A stretch of DNA of 64,000 nucleotides from Pseudalkalibacillus decolorationis. GTDB lineage: Bacteria > Bacillota > Bacilli > Bacillales > Fictibacillaceae. This document shows positions 26,011 through 34,482 of the stretch, piece by piece; positions within the stretch are counted from its first letter, which is position 1, and every line of letters begins with the position of its first letter. The DNA lies in the NCBI RefSeq assembly GCF_024609785.1, contig NZ_JANHJQ010000023.1:1-64000 (forward strand), given 5' to 3'. Below the pieces are notes generated by a model. That model did not search any database. It saw only the letters and a list, made by a program, of their open reading frames with translations, and was not told the DNA's origin. The position numbers were made by a program, and so were the translations under genes.

Positions 26011-27288
26011 CTAAGTGAAGGGTAGTTCAATAGCTTGTAATACCCTTGTCTTTAATTTTTGATCCATTTTAACAATTCCTTGCAATATAAGGTTTCCAGC
26101 TTTTTCAATATCATTGGGGGGACTATATTCTTCAGGACAATGACTTTTACCATCAATGCTTTTCACAAATACCATGCATGACTTTGTGACCTTTGTCATA
26201 TGAGCGGCATCATGAACCGCCATACTAGATAGTGTCATATAGGGCTCATCCATTTCAGCAGCTGTTTTTTGGAAAACATCAACCAAATCCTTATCTAAAA
26301 CAACTGGTTTTTGATCAAGAAATACCTCTTGTTGGAATTTAACTTTCCTTTTGTTCGTGATATCTTTCCAAACTTCCTGAATAGAGTTTACAACACTTGA
26401 AATTTGCTCCTCTGTTTCGCCTCTTACTTCAAAGATAAACTCAATCTGACCCGGGATAATATTCGCAGCATTCGGCAATACATCCAGTTTTCCAACTGTC
26501 CCAACTACATCGCTTCGATCTCCTTTACATTGGCGTTCAACCTCAAGGATCATTTCTGCTGCCGCTGTTAATGCATCCCTTCTATGGTCCATCATGGTAG
26601 TACCGGAATGGTTGGGTTGACCGATCACCTTTACCTTGGTGCGATAAGTACCCACCACTCTATCGATGATCGCGATAGGAATATTCTTACTTTCCAATCG
26701 CTTGCCTTGCTCGATATGAAGTTCAATGAAGGCTTTCTTGTCCTTCCTCATTTCTTCTATCATAGGAAATTTATCAAGTCCTCCCCCGACTTTCTCTAGT
26801 TCTTCACTAAGCTGTGTACCTTGTGAATCAACAACCTCTTTCAACATCTCCGGATTCAATCGACCAACAAAGGCTCGGCTGCCGAACGTTGACAAATTGA
26901 AATCATTAGACTCTTCAGCCGTAAATGAGACAATCTCAATATCATGATCGAGAGTAACGTTATTTTCGATTAGTGTTTTGACGATTTCTTTTGCCATTAG
27001 AACACCTAATGGACCATCATATTTCCCACCATTCGGAACAGAATCTAAATGAGAGCCAATTACAATACTACCTTGCTTTTTCCCTGTTCCTGTTCGCCTC
27101 CCCCAAATATTAGCGGCTCCATCTGTATACACTTTTAAACCCATGTCCTCTAATTCTTCGATAAACAATGCACGTACTGCATGATCAGTTTGCGAAAAAC
27201 TTGGTCTCGTCACACCGCCACTTTCATTTTTCCCGTACTTTGAATATTTTTCTATATCTATCAGTAATCGATCAATATTAATCTGCAT
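26011..27288 (-). CDS. M20-family Zn hydrolase (N-carbamoyl/N-formyl amino acid amidohydrolase type)
   Basis: The 425-aa protein carries the metal-binding motif GSHLDSVPNGGKYDGPLG, the EESNDFNLSTFGSRA stretch, IELHIEQGK and a late MAVHDAAHM. This is the pattern of N-carbamoyl-L-amino-acid hydrolases, allantoate amidohydrolases and ureidosuccinate-type enzymes. Two metals are held by His, Asp, Glu and His residues, all present. Start ATG 27288, AAGGAGG 12 nt upstream. In the operon it would release ammonia, carbamate or formate from an open-chain product; with aspartase next door, an N-substituted aspartate is a reasonable substrate, but this is inference. Confidence 0.87.
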   Translation of the reverse strand: MQINIDRLLIDIEKYSKYGKNESGGVTRPSFSQTDHAVRALFIEELEDMGLKVYTDGAANIWGRRTGTGKKQGSIVIGSHLDSVPNGGKYDGPLGVLMAKEIVKTLIENNVTLDHDIEIVSFTAEESNDFNLSTFGSRAFVGRLNPEMLKEVVDSQGTQLSEELEKVGGGLDKFPMIEEMRKDKKAFIELHIEQGKRLESKNIPIAIIDRVVGTYRTKVKVIGQPNHSGTTMMDHRRDALTAAAEMILEVERQCKGDRSDVVGTVGKLDVLPNAANIIPGQIEFIFEVRGETEEQISSVVNSIQEVWKDITNKRKVKFQQEVFLDQKPVVLDKDLVDVFQKTAAEMDEPYMTLSSMAVHDAAHMTKVTKSCMVFVKSIDGKSHCPEEYSPPNDIEKAGNLILQGIVKMDQKLKTRVLQAIELPFT

Positions 27289-27362
27289 GCCCTTTAAGCG
27301 CCTCCTTTCTCGTTAACCAAGCTTCCATTTCCTATCTATGTTGAAACGATGATCCTACTTTT

Positions 27363-28040
27363 CTATTCGTCCCCTTTAACACCGTAGGAAGAGGCATGCT
27401 CGGGCTCAATTGCTCGAATTTTATAATTCTCAGCCTGAGGACTATAAATTTGCCAAAGTTGTTTCAACTCATTAAGAGGATTATCGCTATAATCTACACG
27501 AAGATCTACATAAGCAAAAGGTACATCAGGATGATAGACTAGGAGTGCGATAGAATGTTCATCATCTAACTCTCCTCCCATTTCAAAACCAAACTCAAGT
27601 GCTGAAATTAAACGTTCCGCCAGTGGAAGACCCTCCTCTTTAATAAATCGCCCACCCATTGCTCTTGGAATCGTAGGATCGCTAAGAAGATTACCTACAC
27701 AGGCAACATTACTTTCGTTAAATTCTCCGTGAATCCCAAGTGCTTTCTCTCCGGTAAATACACCAGACCCACCTGTAGCGTCTACAACCGCTAGTTGCCG
27801 ATACTCCGGGTAATCTGAAGCCGAAACCATCGTCCGTAACGCCGCTTGTGAAACGTACCCTTTTTCTAAAGTGGAAATTCCTATGTCAGCTAATCTCGGA
27901 TCTGTTACATTTTGTGTAAGAATTACTCCTACATTCGACTTGATCCAAGGACATCTCGCGCCTACAGCCGGACTACTAGAAGTTACAATCGCTCCTAGTG
28001 CGCCCGTCGATGAGCAACGTCCTGCCACGGAAAATGTCAT
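27363..28040 (-). CDS. DUF1028-family protein
   Basis: The 225-aa protein matches DUF1028 in layout: TFSVAGRCSSTGALGAIVTSSSPAVGARC, QNVTDPRLADIG, and LAERLISALEFG, a fold of the Ntn-hydrolase kind. The activity of the family is not established. DUF1028 genes are often found beside RidA and amidohydrolase genes, as here. Start ATG 28040 after GAGGG. It lies between RidA and the M20 hydrolase, all on one strand with short gaps, and is probably co-transcribed from the flavin reductase promoter. Confidence 0.88.
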   Translation of the reverse strand: MTFSVAGRCSSTGALGAIVTSSSPAVGARCPWIKSNVGVILTQNVTDPRLADIGISTLEKGYVSQAALRTMVSASDYPEYRQLAVVDATGGSGVFTGEKALGIHGEFNESNVACVGNLLSDPTIPRAMGGRFIKEEGLPLAERLISALEFGFEMGGELDDEHSIALLVYHPDVPFAYVDLRVDYSDNPLNELKQLWQIYSPQAENYKIRAIEPEHASSYGVKGDE

Positions 28041-28072
28041 ATAAATCCCTCCTCTTTTATTAGGCTTATAGA

Positions 28073-28504
28073 TTATTCTTTATCACTAATTACTGCTTCC
28101 ACATCGATTTCTACAAGCATTTCAGGAAGAGCAAGGCCTCTAACGACAAGACCCGTGCTGACAGGATAAACCCCTTTGAAATGTTTGGCAATTACTGCAT
28201 AAGCTTCTTGTCGATAAGAACGATCTGTTAAATACGTTGTAATTTTGCAAACGTCTTCTATTTTTCCACCTGCTTCTTCAAGTAACTGCTTAATGCAACG
28301 GCAAGCGTTTTCAGTTTGCGCAGTTACATCATTCTCTCCGTGAAAGTTGCCTTCCAAATCAAAGGCCGTTTGCCCTCTCATATAAATATGGTTACCAGCA
28401 CGAATAACCATCGAAAACTCATTAGCGATGTGATGAGAGTCTTCTCCCATGTCACTTGGATAAAACTTGTTGGTTTCAAATTTACGGTATCTTGTAATTT
28501 CCAT
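28073..28504 (-). CDS. RidA/YjgF family protein
   Basis: The 143-aa protein has the RidA core: a central TAQTENACRCIKQLLEEAGGKIEDVCKITTYLTD and the C-terminal ALPEMLVEIDVEAV. The conserved Arg normally placed near residue 105 is in VVRGLALPE. RidA proteins hydrolyse enamine/imine intermediates; some, such as RutC and 2-aminomuconate deaminase, are dedicated pathway enzymes. ATG 28504 follows AAAGGAG. Its presence implies an enamine or imine intermediate after the ring is opened. Confidence 0.9.
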   Translation of the reverse strand: MEITRYRKFETNKFYPSDMGEDSHHIANEFSMVIRAGNHIYMRGQTAFDLEGNFHGENDVTAQTENACRCIKQLLEEAGGKIEDVCKITTYLTDRSYRQEAYAVIAKHFKGVYPVSTGLVVRGLALPEMLVEIDVEAVISDKE

Positions 28505-28568
28505 GGATATGATTCTCCTTTTGCCTTATGGATTTGATCAATAAGTCAGACTTTATTTGAAAATAGGT

Positions 28569-29135
28569 TTAAATGGCATACGAATTTTCTAGTATCAGAG
28601 ACATATGACGGACATCTCCAAGCAACTTTTTCGCCTGAGGATAATTTCCCTGTTGTACAAGTTGGCGAATTCGCGAAGAAGAGATAGTTTCTCCTTGTTC
28701 ACATTTCATAGGATTTAAAACTCCTACATTAAAATACCGGCGTAGAACTTCGACATTGCCTTTTCTATTTTTTCCAAAAAGGAAGTTGGGACCTTCCCAT
28801 ATTTCAATCGGATTTAATTCTTTTAACTCCTCAATGAAAATGGGAACTTCTTGTTTCGTAAATGTTTCATCAAATTTGCCGACTACTACGTGTTCAACGC
28901 CTAGCATATTAAGACGCTGTAGCTTTTCATCTAATGAAGTTAACATTAAGCAATCTTTAAAAAAGACTTTCGGAGGCGGATCAAAGGTATATACAACAAA
29001 AGGAACTTCAAGCTTCTCCGCCCGTTCTTTTGTTTTTAATAACAGTGCTTGATGACCTAAATGGACTCCGTCAAGAGCACCAATCGTTAGAGCTGATGCT
29101 GGAAGCTTTAAAGCGCCTGGTGTATAAATTTCCAA
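28569..29135 (-). CDS. stand-alone FAD synthetase domain (FMN adenylyltransferase)
   Basis: The 188-aa protein matches the FAD synthetase half of RibF: nucleotide-binding IGALDGVHLGHQALL (HxGH), FDPPPKVFF, and SSSRIRQLVQQGNYPQAKKLLG. The riboflavin kinase half is absent; the protein ends soon after the adenylyltransferase domain, so it should only make FAD from FMN and ATP. It is placed directly after the flavin monooxygenase gene, 28 bp away. It may keep FAD available for the monooxygenase/reductase pair. A dedicated FAD synthetase in such an operon is unusual. Confidence 0.85.
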   Translation of the reverse strand: MEIYTPGALKLPASALTIGALDGVHLGHQALLLKTKERAEKLEVPFVVYTFDPPPKVFFKDCLMLTSLDEKLQRLNMLGVEHVVVGKFDETFTKQEVPIFIEELKELNPIEIWEGPNFLFGKNRKGNVEVLRRYFNVGVLNPMKCEQGETISSSRIRQLVQQGNYPQAKKLLGDVRHMSLILENSYAI

Positions 29136-29163
29136 TGATATGACTCCTTTCTCCTTACAAAAT

Positions 29164-30627
29164 TTAAACCTGGGTAATAGGTTCAGACGACTTTAAGTTT
29201 GCTGCTTTTCGAACCAATTCACGCTGTCCCTCCATGTCAAAACTATGGAAAGCTGCTAATTGTTGTGCAAATGGCGGACTTTGTGCAAACAGTTCAAAAG
29301 TCTGTCTATGTCCCGCAGAAGAGGAATTCAATAGATCTCTTGCAAAGTACAATAATTTCGCTCTATCCTTAGTACCCCATTCACCAACAGAATAGTATTT
29401 ATCAACATATTCTTGGATGGCTGGATCTGAAATAGTGACAGAATCTGGAGTTACAGCTAACTGGCCACCTACAAGCTCTCTTGTCAAATGTGCCATAGCC
29501 GCAAAATTAGATAGTGCAAATACACGGCCGGTATAAAGGAGGGATTGGTTTGGCATCATCAAACCACCTGGGCTTCGTTCAGCATTGGCAACAGCAGCCG
29601 TTAAATGAGCATTAATTCCTTCTCTGTAACTAATGAGTTGAGAAATTTTTTCTTTCACTGCCTGAAGTGCTGTAAGACCTGTTTGTTCAACGTTCAATAA
29701 CGCTGTTCCAAGCAAATAGTCAGCTCGGCGTAATACCCTGAGTGTATAGTTAAAAGCTGAATAGCGGTGAAGGGTTGAGCGAATATAAGCAGCCGATTTC
29801 AATGAACGATGAAATAACACGTTCTCCCATGGAATTAAGACATTATCAAAAATTAGTAATGTATCAATCTCCTCAAATTTAGTGGAAATCGGATAATCCT
29901 CTTCATTTTTACCAGTACCAAGAGATGTACGGCAAATATGCTTTAAACCAGGTGAACCCATGTCACAGATGAATCCGCAAGCGAATGGAGCCATGCTTTC
30001 TTCTCCAGCGTCCCAGTTTAAAATAGTCGGTTTAACAAATGCTTGGTGGGCATAGGCCGCAGCCGTTTCAAACTTAGCACCCTTTACGACAATACCTTTA
30101 TCGTTTTCTTCAACGACATGCAGTAATGTCCCACCGTCCTTTCCGCTGAATAATTTACTGCGATCACCTTTTGGATCGGTATTTGCTGAAACATGGAACA
30201 AGTCTTCTCTAGCAACACGATCAATATGAAACTGTATATTTTTTGCATAAGCAGGATCAATTGCATTTAATTTGTCCTGTGCGTCATATAAGGACCACAT
30301 TTCACCGATTGTTTCATCCCCTACTCGGTAAACAACACCACCAAGATCGTCAAGGACAGTTTCTACGTGATTGCGAATAGCTGTCAAATCTTCTTTTTGT
30401 TCTGGCATTTTATAAGCTCGGGAAACAATCTCCCCGTCATTCAATCTTGTTGTTAATTTTTCTGCATATTGTGCTTCATGTGCCATATCGTACATTCTCG
30501 CTTTTACATCAACGATCGGTTTAAATGATGGATGCTCCGCAACTTTCTTGACCTGCTCCCCATCAATATACACTTCGCGGCCATCATTCAATGATTCACG
30601 ATACTGTTTACCTGTCATTAAAGCCAT
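29164..30627 (-). CDS. flavin-dependent monooxygenase, 4-hydroxyphenylacetate 3-hydroxylase (HpaB) family
   Basis: The 487-aa protein fits HpaB-family reduced-flavin monooxygenases in length and order: an N-terminal MTGKQYRESLNDGREVYIDG, the middle HVSANTDPKGDRSK, the DNVLIPWENVLFHR loop, and a C-terminal helical part of acyl-CoA-dehydrogenase fold. These enzymes use FADH2 delivered by a partner reductase, which is the next gene upstream, 31 bp away. Family members act on phenols and also on heteroaromatics such as pyrroles and pyridines. The neighbours (RidA, M20, amidohydrolase, aspartase) point to a nitrogen ring rather than a phenol, as no ring-cleavage dioxygenase is seen. Confidence 0.9.
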   Translation of the reverse strand: MALMTGKQYRESLNDGREVYIDGEQVKKVAEHPSFKPIVDVKARMYDMAHEAQYAEKLTTRLNDGEIVSRAYKMPEQKEDLTAIRNHVETVLDDLGGVVYRVGDETIGEMWSLYDAQDKLNAIDPAYAKNIQFHIDRVAREDLFHVSANTDPKGDRSKLFSGKDGGTLLHVVEENDKGIVVKGAKFETAAAYAHQAFVKPTILNWDAGEESMAPFACGFICDMGSPGLKHICRTSLGTGKNEEDYPISTKFEEIDTLLIFDNVLIPWENVLFHRSLKSAAYIRSTLHRYSAFNYTLRVLRRADYLLGTALLNVEQTGLTALQAVKEKISQLISYREGINAHLTAAVANAERSPGGLMMPNQSLLYTGRVFALSNFAAMAHLTRELVGGQLAVTPDSVTISDPAIQEYVDKYYSVGEWGTKDRAKLLYFARDLLNSSSAGHRQTFELFAQSPPFAQQLAAFHSFDMEGQRELVRKAANLKSSEPITQV

Positions 30628-30658
30628 AAGCTTTCCTCCTATTAAATTTCTATTTTAA

Positions 30659-31165
30659 TTAAGCTTCCTTAAATTGACCAAACTTCCCATTAAAGTACAC
30701 CAAAGGATCTCCAGTAGCTGCATGTGCTTTGCTAACCTCTGCTAGAAATACGGAATGAGTACCTCCTTTCACTTCTTCAACTACTCGACATTCAATCTGG
30801 GCAAGAGTGTTATTTAGCAGAGCGTTTCCAAGTTCCCCATATGAAAGGTCAACTCCACTAAATTTGTCGGTGTTTGCCCTCGCAAATTGTAATCCCAGCT
30901 CTTTTTGGTTTTCACTTAAAATATTTACAGTAAAGGTTCCAGCTTCCGAAATTGCATGGCATGTGCCCGTACTTTTATTAACGCAAACTAGCAACATTGG
31001 CGGCTCAAGTGAGACTGAACTAACTGCGCTAGCTGTGATACCAAAATCCACATCATTATTTCTGACAGTGATGATGGATACACCACTAGCAAAATGACCA
31101 ATAACATTTCTAAATACTTCTGGATCCACTAAAGGCTTTGTCTCCTTTAAGGTATTTGTATTCAT
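30659..31165 (-). CDS. flavin reductase (HpaC/RutF-like)
   Basis: The 168-aa protein has the flavin reductase-like FMN-binding fold: FRNVIGHFASGVSIITV, GITASAVSSVSLEPPMLLVCVNKST, FTVNILSENQKELGLQFA and a C-terminal GDPLVYFNGKFG. It would reduce free flavin with NAD(P)H for the monooxygenase encoded next. It is the first gene of the operon, with a strong promoter and operator 26-90 bp upstream. ATG 31165 follows AAGGAGG. Confidence 0.92.
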   Translation of the reverse strand: MNTNTLKETKPLVDPEVFRNVIGHFASGVSIITVRNNDVDFGITASAVSSVSLEPPMLLVCVNKSTGTCHAISEAGTFTVNILSENQKELGLQFARANTDKFSGVDLSYGELGNALLNNTLAQIECRVVEEVKGGTHSVFLAEVSKAHAATGDPLVYFNGKFGQFKEA

Positions 31166-31190
31166 TTATGGTCCTCCTTTTTAGAAATCA

Positions 31191-31254
31191 TTTAGGGAAT
31201 TATTCTTAATGTGTTCCCTAAATAAAATATACAAACAAATAAAAGTAATGTCAA
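31191..31254 (-). promoter_or_regulatory. sigma-A promoter plus regulon operator, monooxygenase operon
   Basis: Minus strand: TTGACA (31249-31254), 17 nt, TATATT (31226-31231), 3 nt, then the dyad TTTAGGGAA / TTCCCTAAA with a 14-nt centre (31191-31222). The operator spans the transcription start. The 313-bp gap to the divergent regulator holds no gene; the rest is AT-rich and probably bears the regulator promoter. Confidence 0.8.
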
Positions 31255-31478
31255 CATAATTTTCTAAAAATTTGTATTATTCATTAAAAATTTGTCCAAC
31301 TTCGAATTTGTTTACTGTTATTGATATAATAATAAGGATGGAAAAAATATATAATTGATCATTTAAATTTTAAAGTTTTGAAATTCTTAGAAAACAAAAT
31401 ATCTTTCGTTATGATCTAGAAACTTAAAATGCGCATTTTAGAACTTTTATTTCAACTTCGAATTTGGTGGTGGTAACA

Positions 31479-32798
31479 ATGAAAATTAGAGCTGGAATTG
31501 TTGGACCGAGTGACTCTGTCCACCTTATAGGCGATATCGCGAAGGAATATAGTGACAGATTACTTCCTGTCCCGTTTGTCTATCAAAATACTGAAGAAGC
31601 AACTAGTATCATGCAACAGAATCAAAGCTCTGTGGATCTTTGGGTTTTTGCAGGGCCTGCTCTTTACAACCCCGCTCAAAAAAGTGGATCTAAGCAACCG
31701 TTTTATTATCTCCGTTTAGATGCAGCAAGTTTAACAAAAACTCTAGCAGAAATCGGATATAAAGGCGGATTCAGCCTTGAACGCATGAGTATTGATATGC
31801 TTACAGAGCGCGATGTGTATGAGACATATCGGGATCTCAATATTCCGAGTGAACAAGTGTATGTACATGAATACTCTCATGATACTCCCATCGAAGATCT
31901 TCTTTCTTTTCATATAACTCTATTCAAAAGAGGAAAAGTCGATATTTGCGTCACTTGTCTGTATTCAATATATGAGGAGCTGGTCTCACAAGGTATAACT
32001 GCCTATTGGGTTTCTCCAACTAGAAGTAACATTCGCGAGACTCTATCAACGGCAATCCAACAGTGGGAAACGATGCATTTTAAACAATCACAAATTGCTG
32101 CCTTACTTGTCAAAGTAGAAAAGATGGAGAAAAAAACAGATTATAACATGGTGTCATACGATTTGCATCGATTGAACTTAGAGATACAATCAGCGGTAAT
32201 ATCCTTTTCAGAATCGATTTCAGGATCCTTTATGACTCTGGGAGTTGGAACATTTATTATTTTTTCCACGAGAGGTTCTATACAAGAAACAGGGATGCAA
32301 GTCGGATCTCTCCTTGAAACACTAGCTCTGATTACTGAATCACCATCAAACGTTGGAATCGGCTATGGAGAAACTGCATTGGCAGCTGAAGAAAACGCTC
32401 GACTAGCTTTGAATCATGCACAAAATTATGATGCTTTTTGTGCTTTTCTTGTTGATGCTGGTGGAACCATTGAAGGACCTCTTAAAGAAGAAGAGATTAT
32501 TTCTTTTGGCTATCGAACAGAGAATAAGGAAATCAGTGAGAAACTAAAACAGTGCGGTGTAACGATCACAACATTTAATAAGATTCTGTCGGTTCAAAAA
32601 AGAATGGGAAGTCATTCTATAACTGCTTCCAATATTGCAGAATGGCTGAAAATGACGCCAAGGAATGCACGTCGTATTCTCAACAGCTTGGTGGAAGAAG
32701 GAATTGCGGAGATAATTGGAGAAGAAGCACCTACCTCTAAAGGACGTCCTAGAAAAATCTATCGAGTTAAAACTGATGCCGTCCAACAGTCTACTTAA
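31479..32798 (+). CDS. transcriptional regulator with degenerate GGDEF-like domain and C-terminal winged helix
   Basis: The 439-aa protein has three parts. Residues 1 to about 200 look like a ligand-binding domain (DLWVFAGPALYNPA, VTCLYSIYEELVSQGITAYWV). About 205-365 resembles a GGDEF/nucleotidyl-cyclase fold without the GGDEF signature (SFMTLGVGTFIIF, VGIGYGETALAAEENARLAL). About 370-435 is a winged helix (TASNIAEWLKMTPRNARRIL, then SKGRPRKIYRV). It is divergent from the monooxygenase operon, so it is the prime candidate for the factor binding the TTTARGGAA operator. ATG 31479 was chosen; a GTG 15 bp upstream is possible. I do not recognise a characterised homologue. Confidence 0.75.
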   Translation: MKIRAGIVGPSDSVHLIGDIAKEYSDRLLPVPFVYQNTEEATSIMQQNQSSVDLWVFAGPALYNPAQKSGSKQPFYYLRLDAASLTKTLAEIGYKGGFSLERMSIDMLTERDVYETYRDLNIPSEQVYVHEYSHDTPIEDLLSFHITLFKRGKVDICVTCLYSIYEELVSQGITAYWVSPTRSNIRETLSTAIQQWETMHFKQSQIAALLVKVEKMEKKTDYNMVSYDLHRLNLEIQSAVISFSESISGSFMTLGVGTFIIFSTRGSIQETGMQVGSLLETLALITESPSNVGIGYGETALAAEENARLALNHAQNYDAFCAFLVDAGGTIEGPLKEEEIISFGYRTENKEISEKLKQCGVTITTFNKILSVQKRMGSHSITASNIAEWLKMTPRNARRILNSLVEEGIAEIIGEEAPTSKGRPRKIYRVKTDAVQQST

Positions 32799-32826
32799 CA
32801 TGAATATCCTATTTATCATGTTAGAT

Positions 32827-32863
32827 AAGAGGCCTTTGCAAAAAAGAAAAACAAGGCCTCTTT
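32827..32863 (+). terminator. intrinsic terminator of the regulator gene
   Basis: Arms AAGAGGCCTT and AAGGCCTCTT with a 17-nt A-rich loop, then TTTAGTAAT. It lies 28 bp after the stop codon. Confidence 0.8.
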
Positions 32864-32995
32864 AGTAATATGAACAAACACCCTTAATTTCTTCTTAAAG
32901 TTTCGTTCTATGATGAACCCATCACATTATGTAACAAATAACTTCATAATGAAAATACCCAAATAATTAAGGATTTTGAATATTACAATATTATA

Positions 32996-33025
32996 TTGAC
33001 AAATTGAAATTTTTGGTTATATAAT
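32996..33025 (+). promoter_or_regulatory. sigma-A promoter of the CoA-transferase operon
   Basis: TTGACA (32996-33001), 18 nt, TATAAT (33020-33025): both boxes are perfect. Transcription would start near 33032, leaving a leader of about 250 nt before the CaiB-type gene. Confidence 0.8.
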
Positions 33026-33044
33026 AGTTTATAAATAATAAAGA

Positions 33045-33231
33045 ACTTACTTAAAGAAAGACAGCCTCTTTCTTAAAACACGGTAAGTATTTATTATAAA
33101 AAGTATCGTTAATATAATAATATTAAATAACTGTAGAATCTATAGAACTTCTATTCTAGAAGCAAAATATGTAGATCGAAGCCAGTTATATCATGAATTT
33201 TTATTTTATGATATAGCTGGCTTTTATTTTT
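33045..33231 (+). promoter_or_regulatory. structured leader with intrinsic terminator (attenuator or sRNA)
   Basis: A two-level stem comes first: ACTTAC (33045-33050) with GTAAGT (33083-33088), enclosing AAGAAAGA with TCTTTCTT and a CAGCC loop. About 90 nt later the terminator AGCCAG-TATATCAT / ATGATATA-CTGGCT (33180-33222) is followed by TTTATTTTT. This arrangement, all before the coding start, looks like a riboswitch or attenuator, but I cannot match it to a known class. Confidence 0.5.
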
Positions 33232-33280
33232 GGTTATTTTAAATTTTTAATTTTTAAATACGTTAAAGGAAGGTGATGGT

Positions 33281-34468
33281 GTGACAAAAGCTTTAAATAA
33301 TATACAGGTTTTAGATTTGACAAGGGTATTAGCCGGGCCGTTTTGCACAATGATTCTTGGTGATTTAGGGGCAGATGTCATTAAGGTCGAAGCTCCAGGT
33401 GGAAGTGATGAGACAAGACAATGGGGCCCTCCCTATGCTAGCAGTGAAAGCGCTTATTTTTTATGTGCAAACCGCAATAAACGGGCAATTACTCTAGATT
33501 TGAAATCAGAAGATGGCCAGAGAATTTTAAAAGAACTTATTGTTAAATCAGATGTGGTAATTGAAAATTTTAAACATGGTACGATGGAAAAATGGGGTTT
33601 GGGCAATGAGAGCTTAAAAGAGTTGAACCCGAAAATCATTCAATGTTCGATTACCGGATTTGGTCAAAATGGACCGTATAAACATCTTCCAGGCTATGAT
33701 TTTATTATTCAGGCCCTTGGGGGATTGATGAGTATTACCGGAAGTGAAGAAAGCGGTCCTATGAAAGTAGGTGTAGCAATATCTGATATTTTAACAGGAT
33801 TATATTCAGCTATCGGAATTCTTGCTGCAATCAATGAAAGAAATCAATCAAATGAGGGACAAAGCATTGATATTTCATTGTTCGATTCACAAGTAAGCGC
33901 TCTTGTAAATGTGGCAAGCAATTATTTAATTTCAAACGAGATTCCAAAACGATTAGGCAATGAGCATCCAAATATTGTTCCTTATCAATTGTTTAAAACA
34001 CAAGATGGAGAAATGGTGATTGCTGTGGGGAATGATCGCCAATTCACACGACTTTGCAATGTGTTGGAATTACTTGAGATTTCATCTATCCCAAAGTTTT
34101 CAACAAATCCAAACCGGCTTGAAAATCGCGATGAACTCATAGAATTGCTTTCAGAAAAGATCAAAAGGAAGACAACAAAGGAATGGACACAAGTATTGAA
34201 TGAAAATGGAATTCCGTGCGGGCCGATTAACAGTATAAATGAGGTCTTTGAAGATCCACAATTGAAAGCGAGAGAAATGGTTATTGAAATGGAACATCCG
34301 AAAGCAGGAAACATTAAGCTTGTTGGAAGTCCATTAAAACTTTCGCGAACCCCTATAGAAGTAAGAAGACATCCACCTCTTCCCGGTGAACATACAGAAG
34401 AAGTCTTGAAAGAAATAGGTTACACGCACAACCACATAAAGGATTTAAGAAATAAAAACATTATTTAG
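33281..34468 (+). CDS. CaiB/BaiF (class III) CoA-transferase
   Basis: The 395-aa protein has the class III CoA-transferase features: VLDLTRVLAGPFCTMILGDLGADVIKVEAP at the start, FLCANRNKRAITLDLKS, and the active-site Asp in LPGYDFIIQALGGLMSITG (about residue 149). It moves CoA between carboxylic acids, often succinyl-CoA to a dicarboxylate or aromatic acid. GTG 33281 is preceded by GGAAGGTG. It is followed 14 bp later by an acyl-CoA dehydrogenase, a pair used for glutarate, itaconate-like or branched acid breakdown. Confidence 0.92.
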   Translation: MTKALNNIQVLDLTRVLAGPFCTMILGDLGADVIKVEAPGGSDETRQWGPPYASSESAYFLCANRNKRAITLDLKSEDGQRILKELIVKSDVVIENFKHGTMEKWGLGNESLKELNPKIIQCSITGFGQNGPYKHLPGYDFIIQALGGLMSITGSEESGPMKVGVAISDILTGLYSAIGILAAINERNQSNEGQSIDISLFDSQVSALVNVASNYLISNEIPKRLGNEHPNIVPYQLFKTQDGEMVIAVGNDRQFTRLCNVLELLEISSIPKFSTNPNRLENRDELIELLSEKIKRKTTKEWTQVLNENGIPCGPINSINEVFEDPQLKAREMVIEMEHPKAGNIKLVGSPLKLSRTPIEVRRHPPLPGEHTEEVLKEIGYTHNHIKDLRNKNII

Positions 34469-34482
34469 GAGGTTACTAGAAT

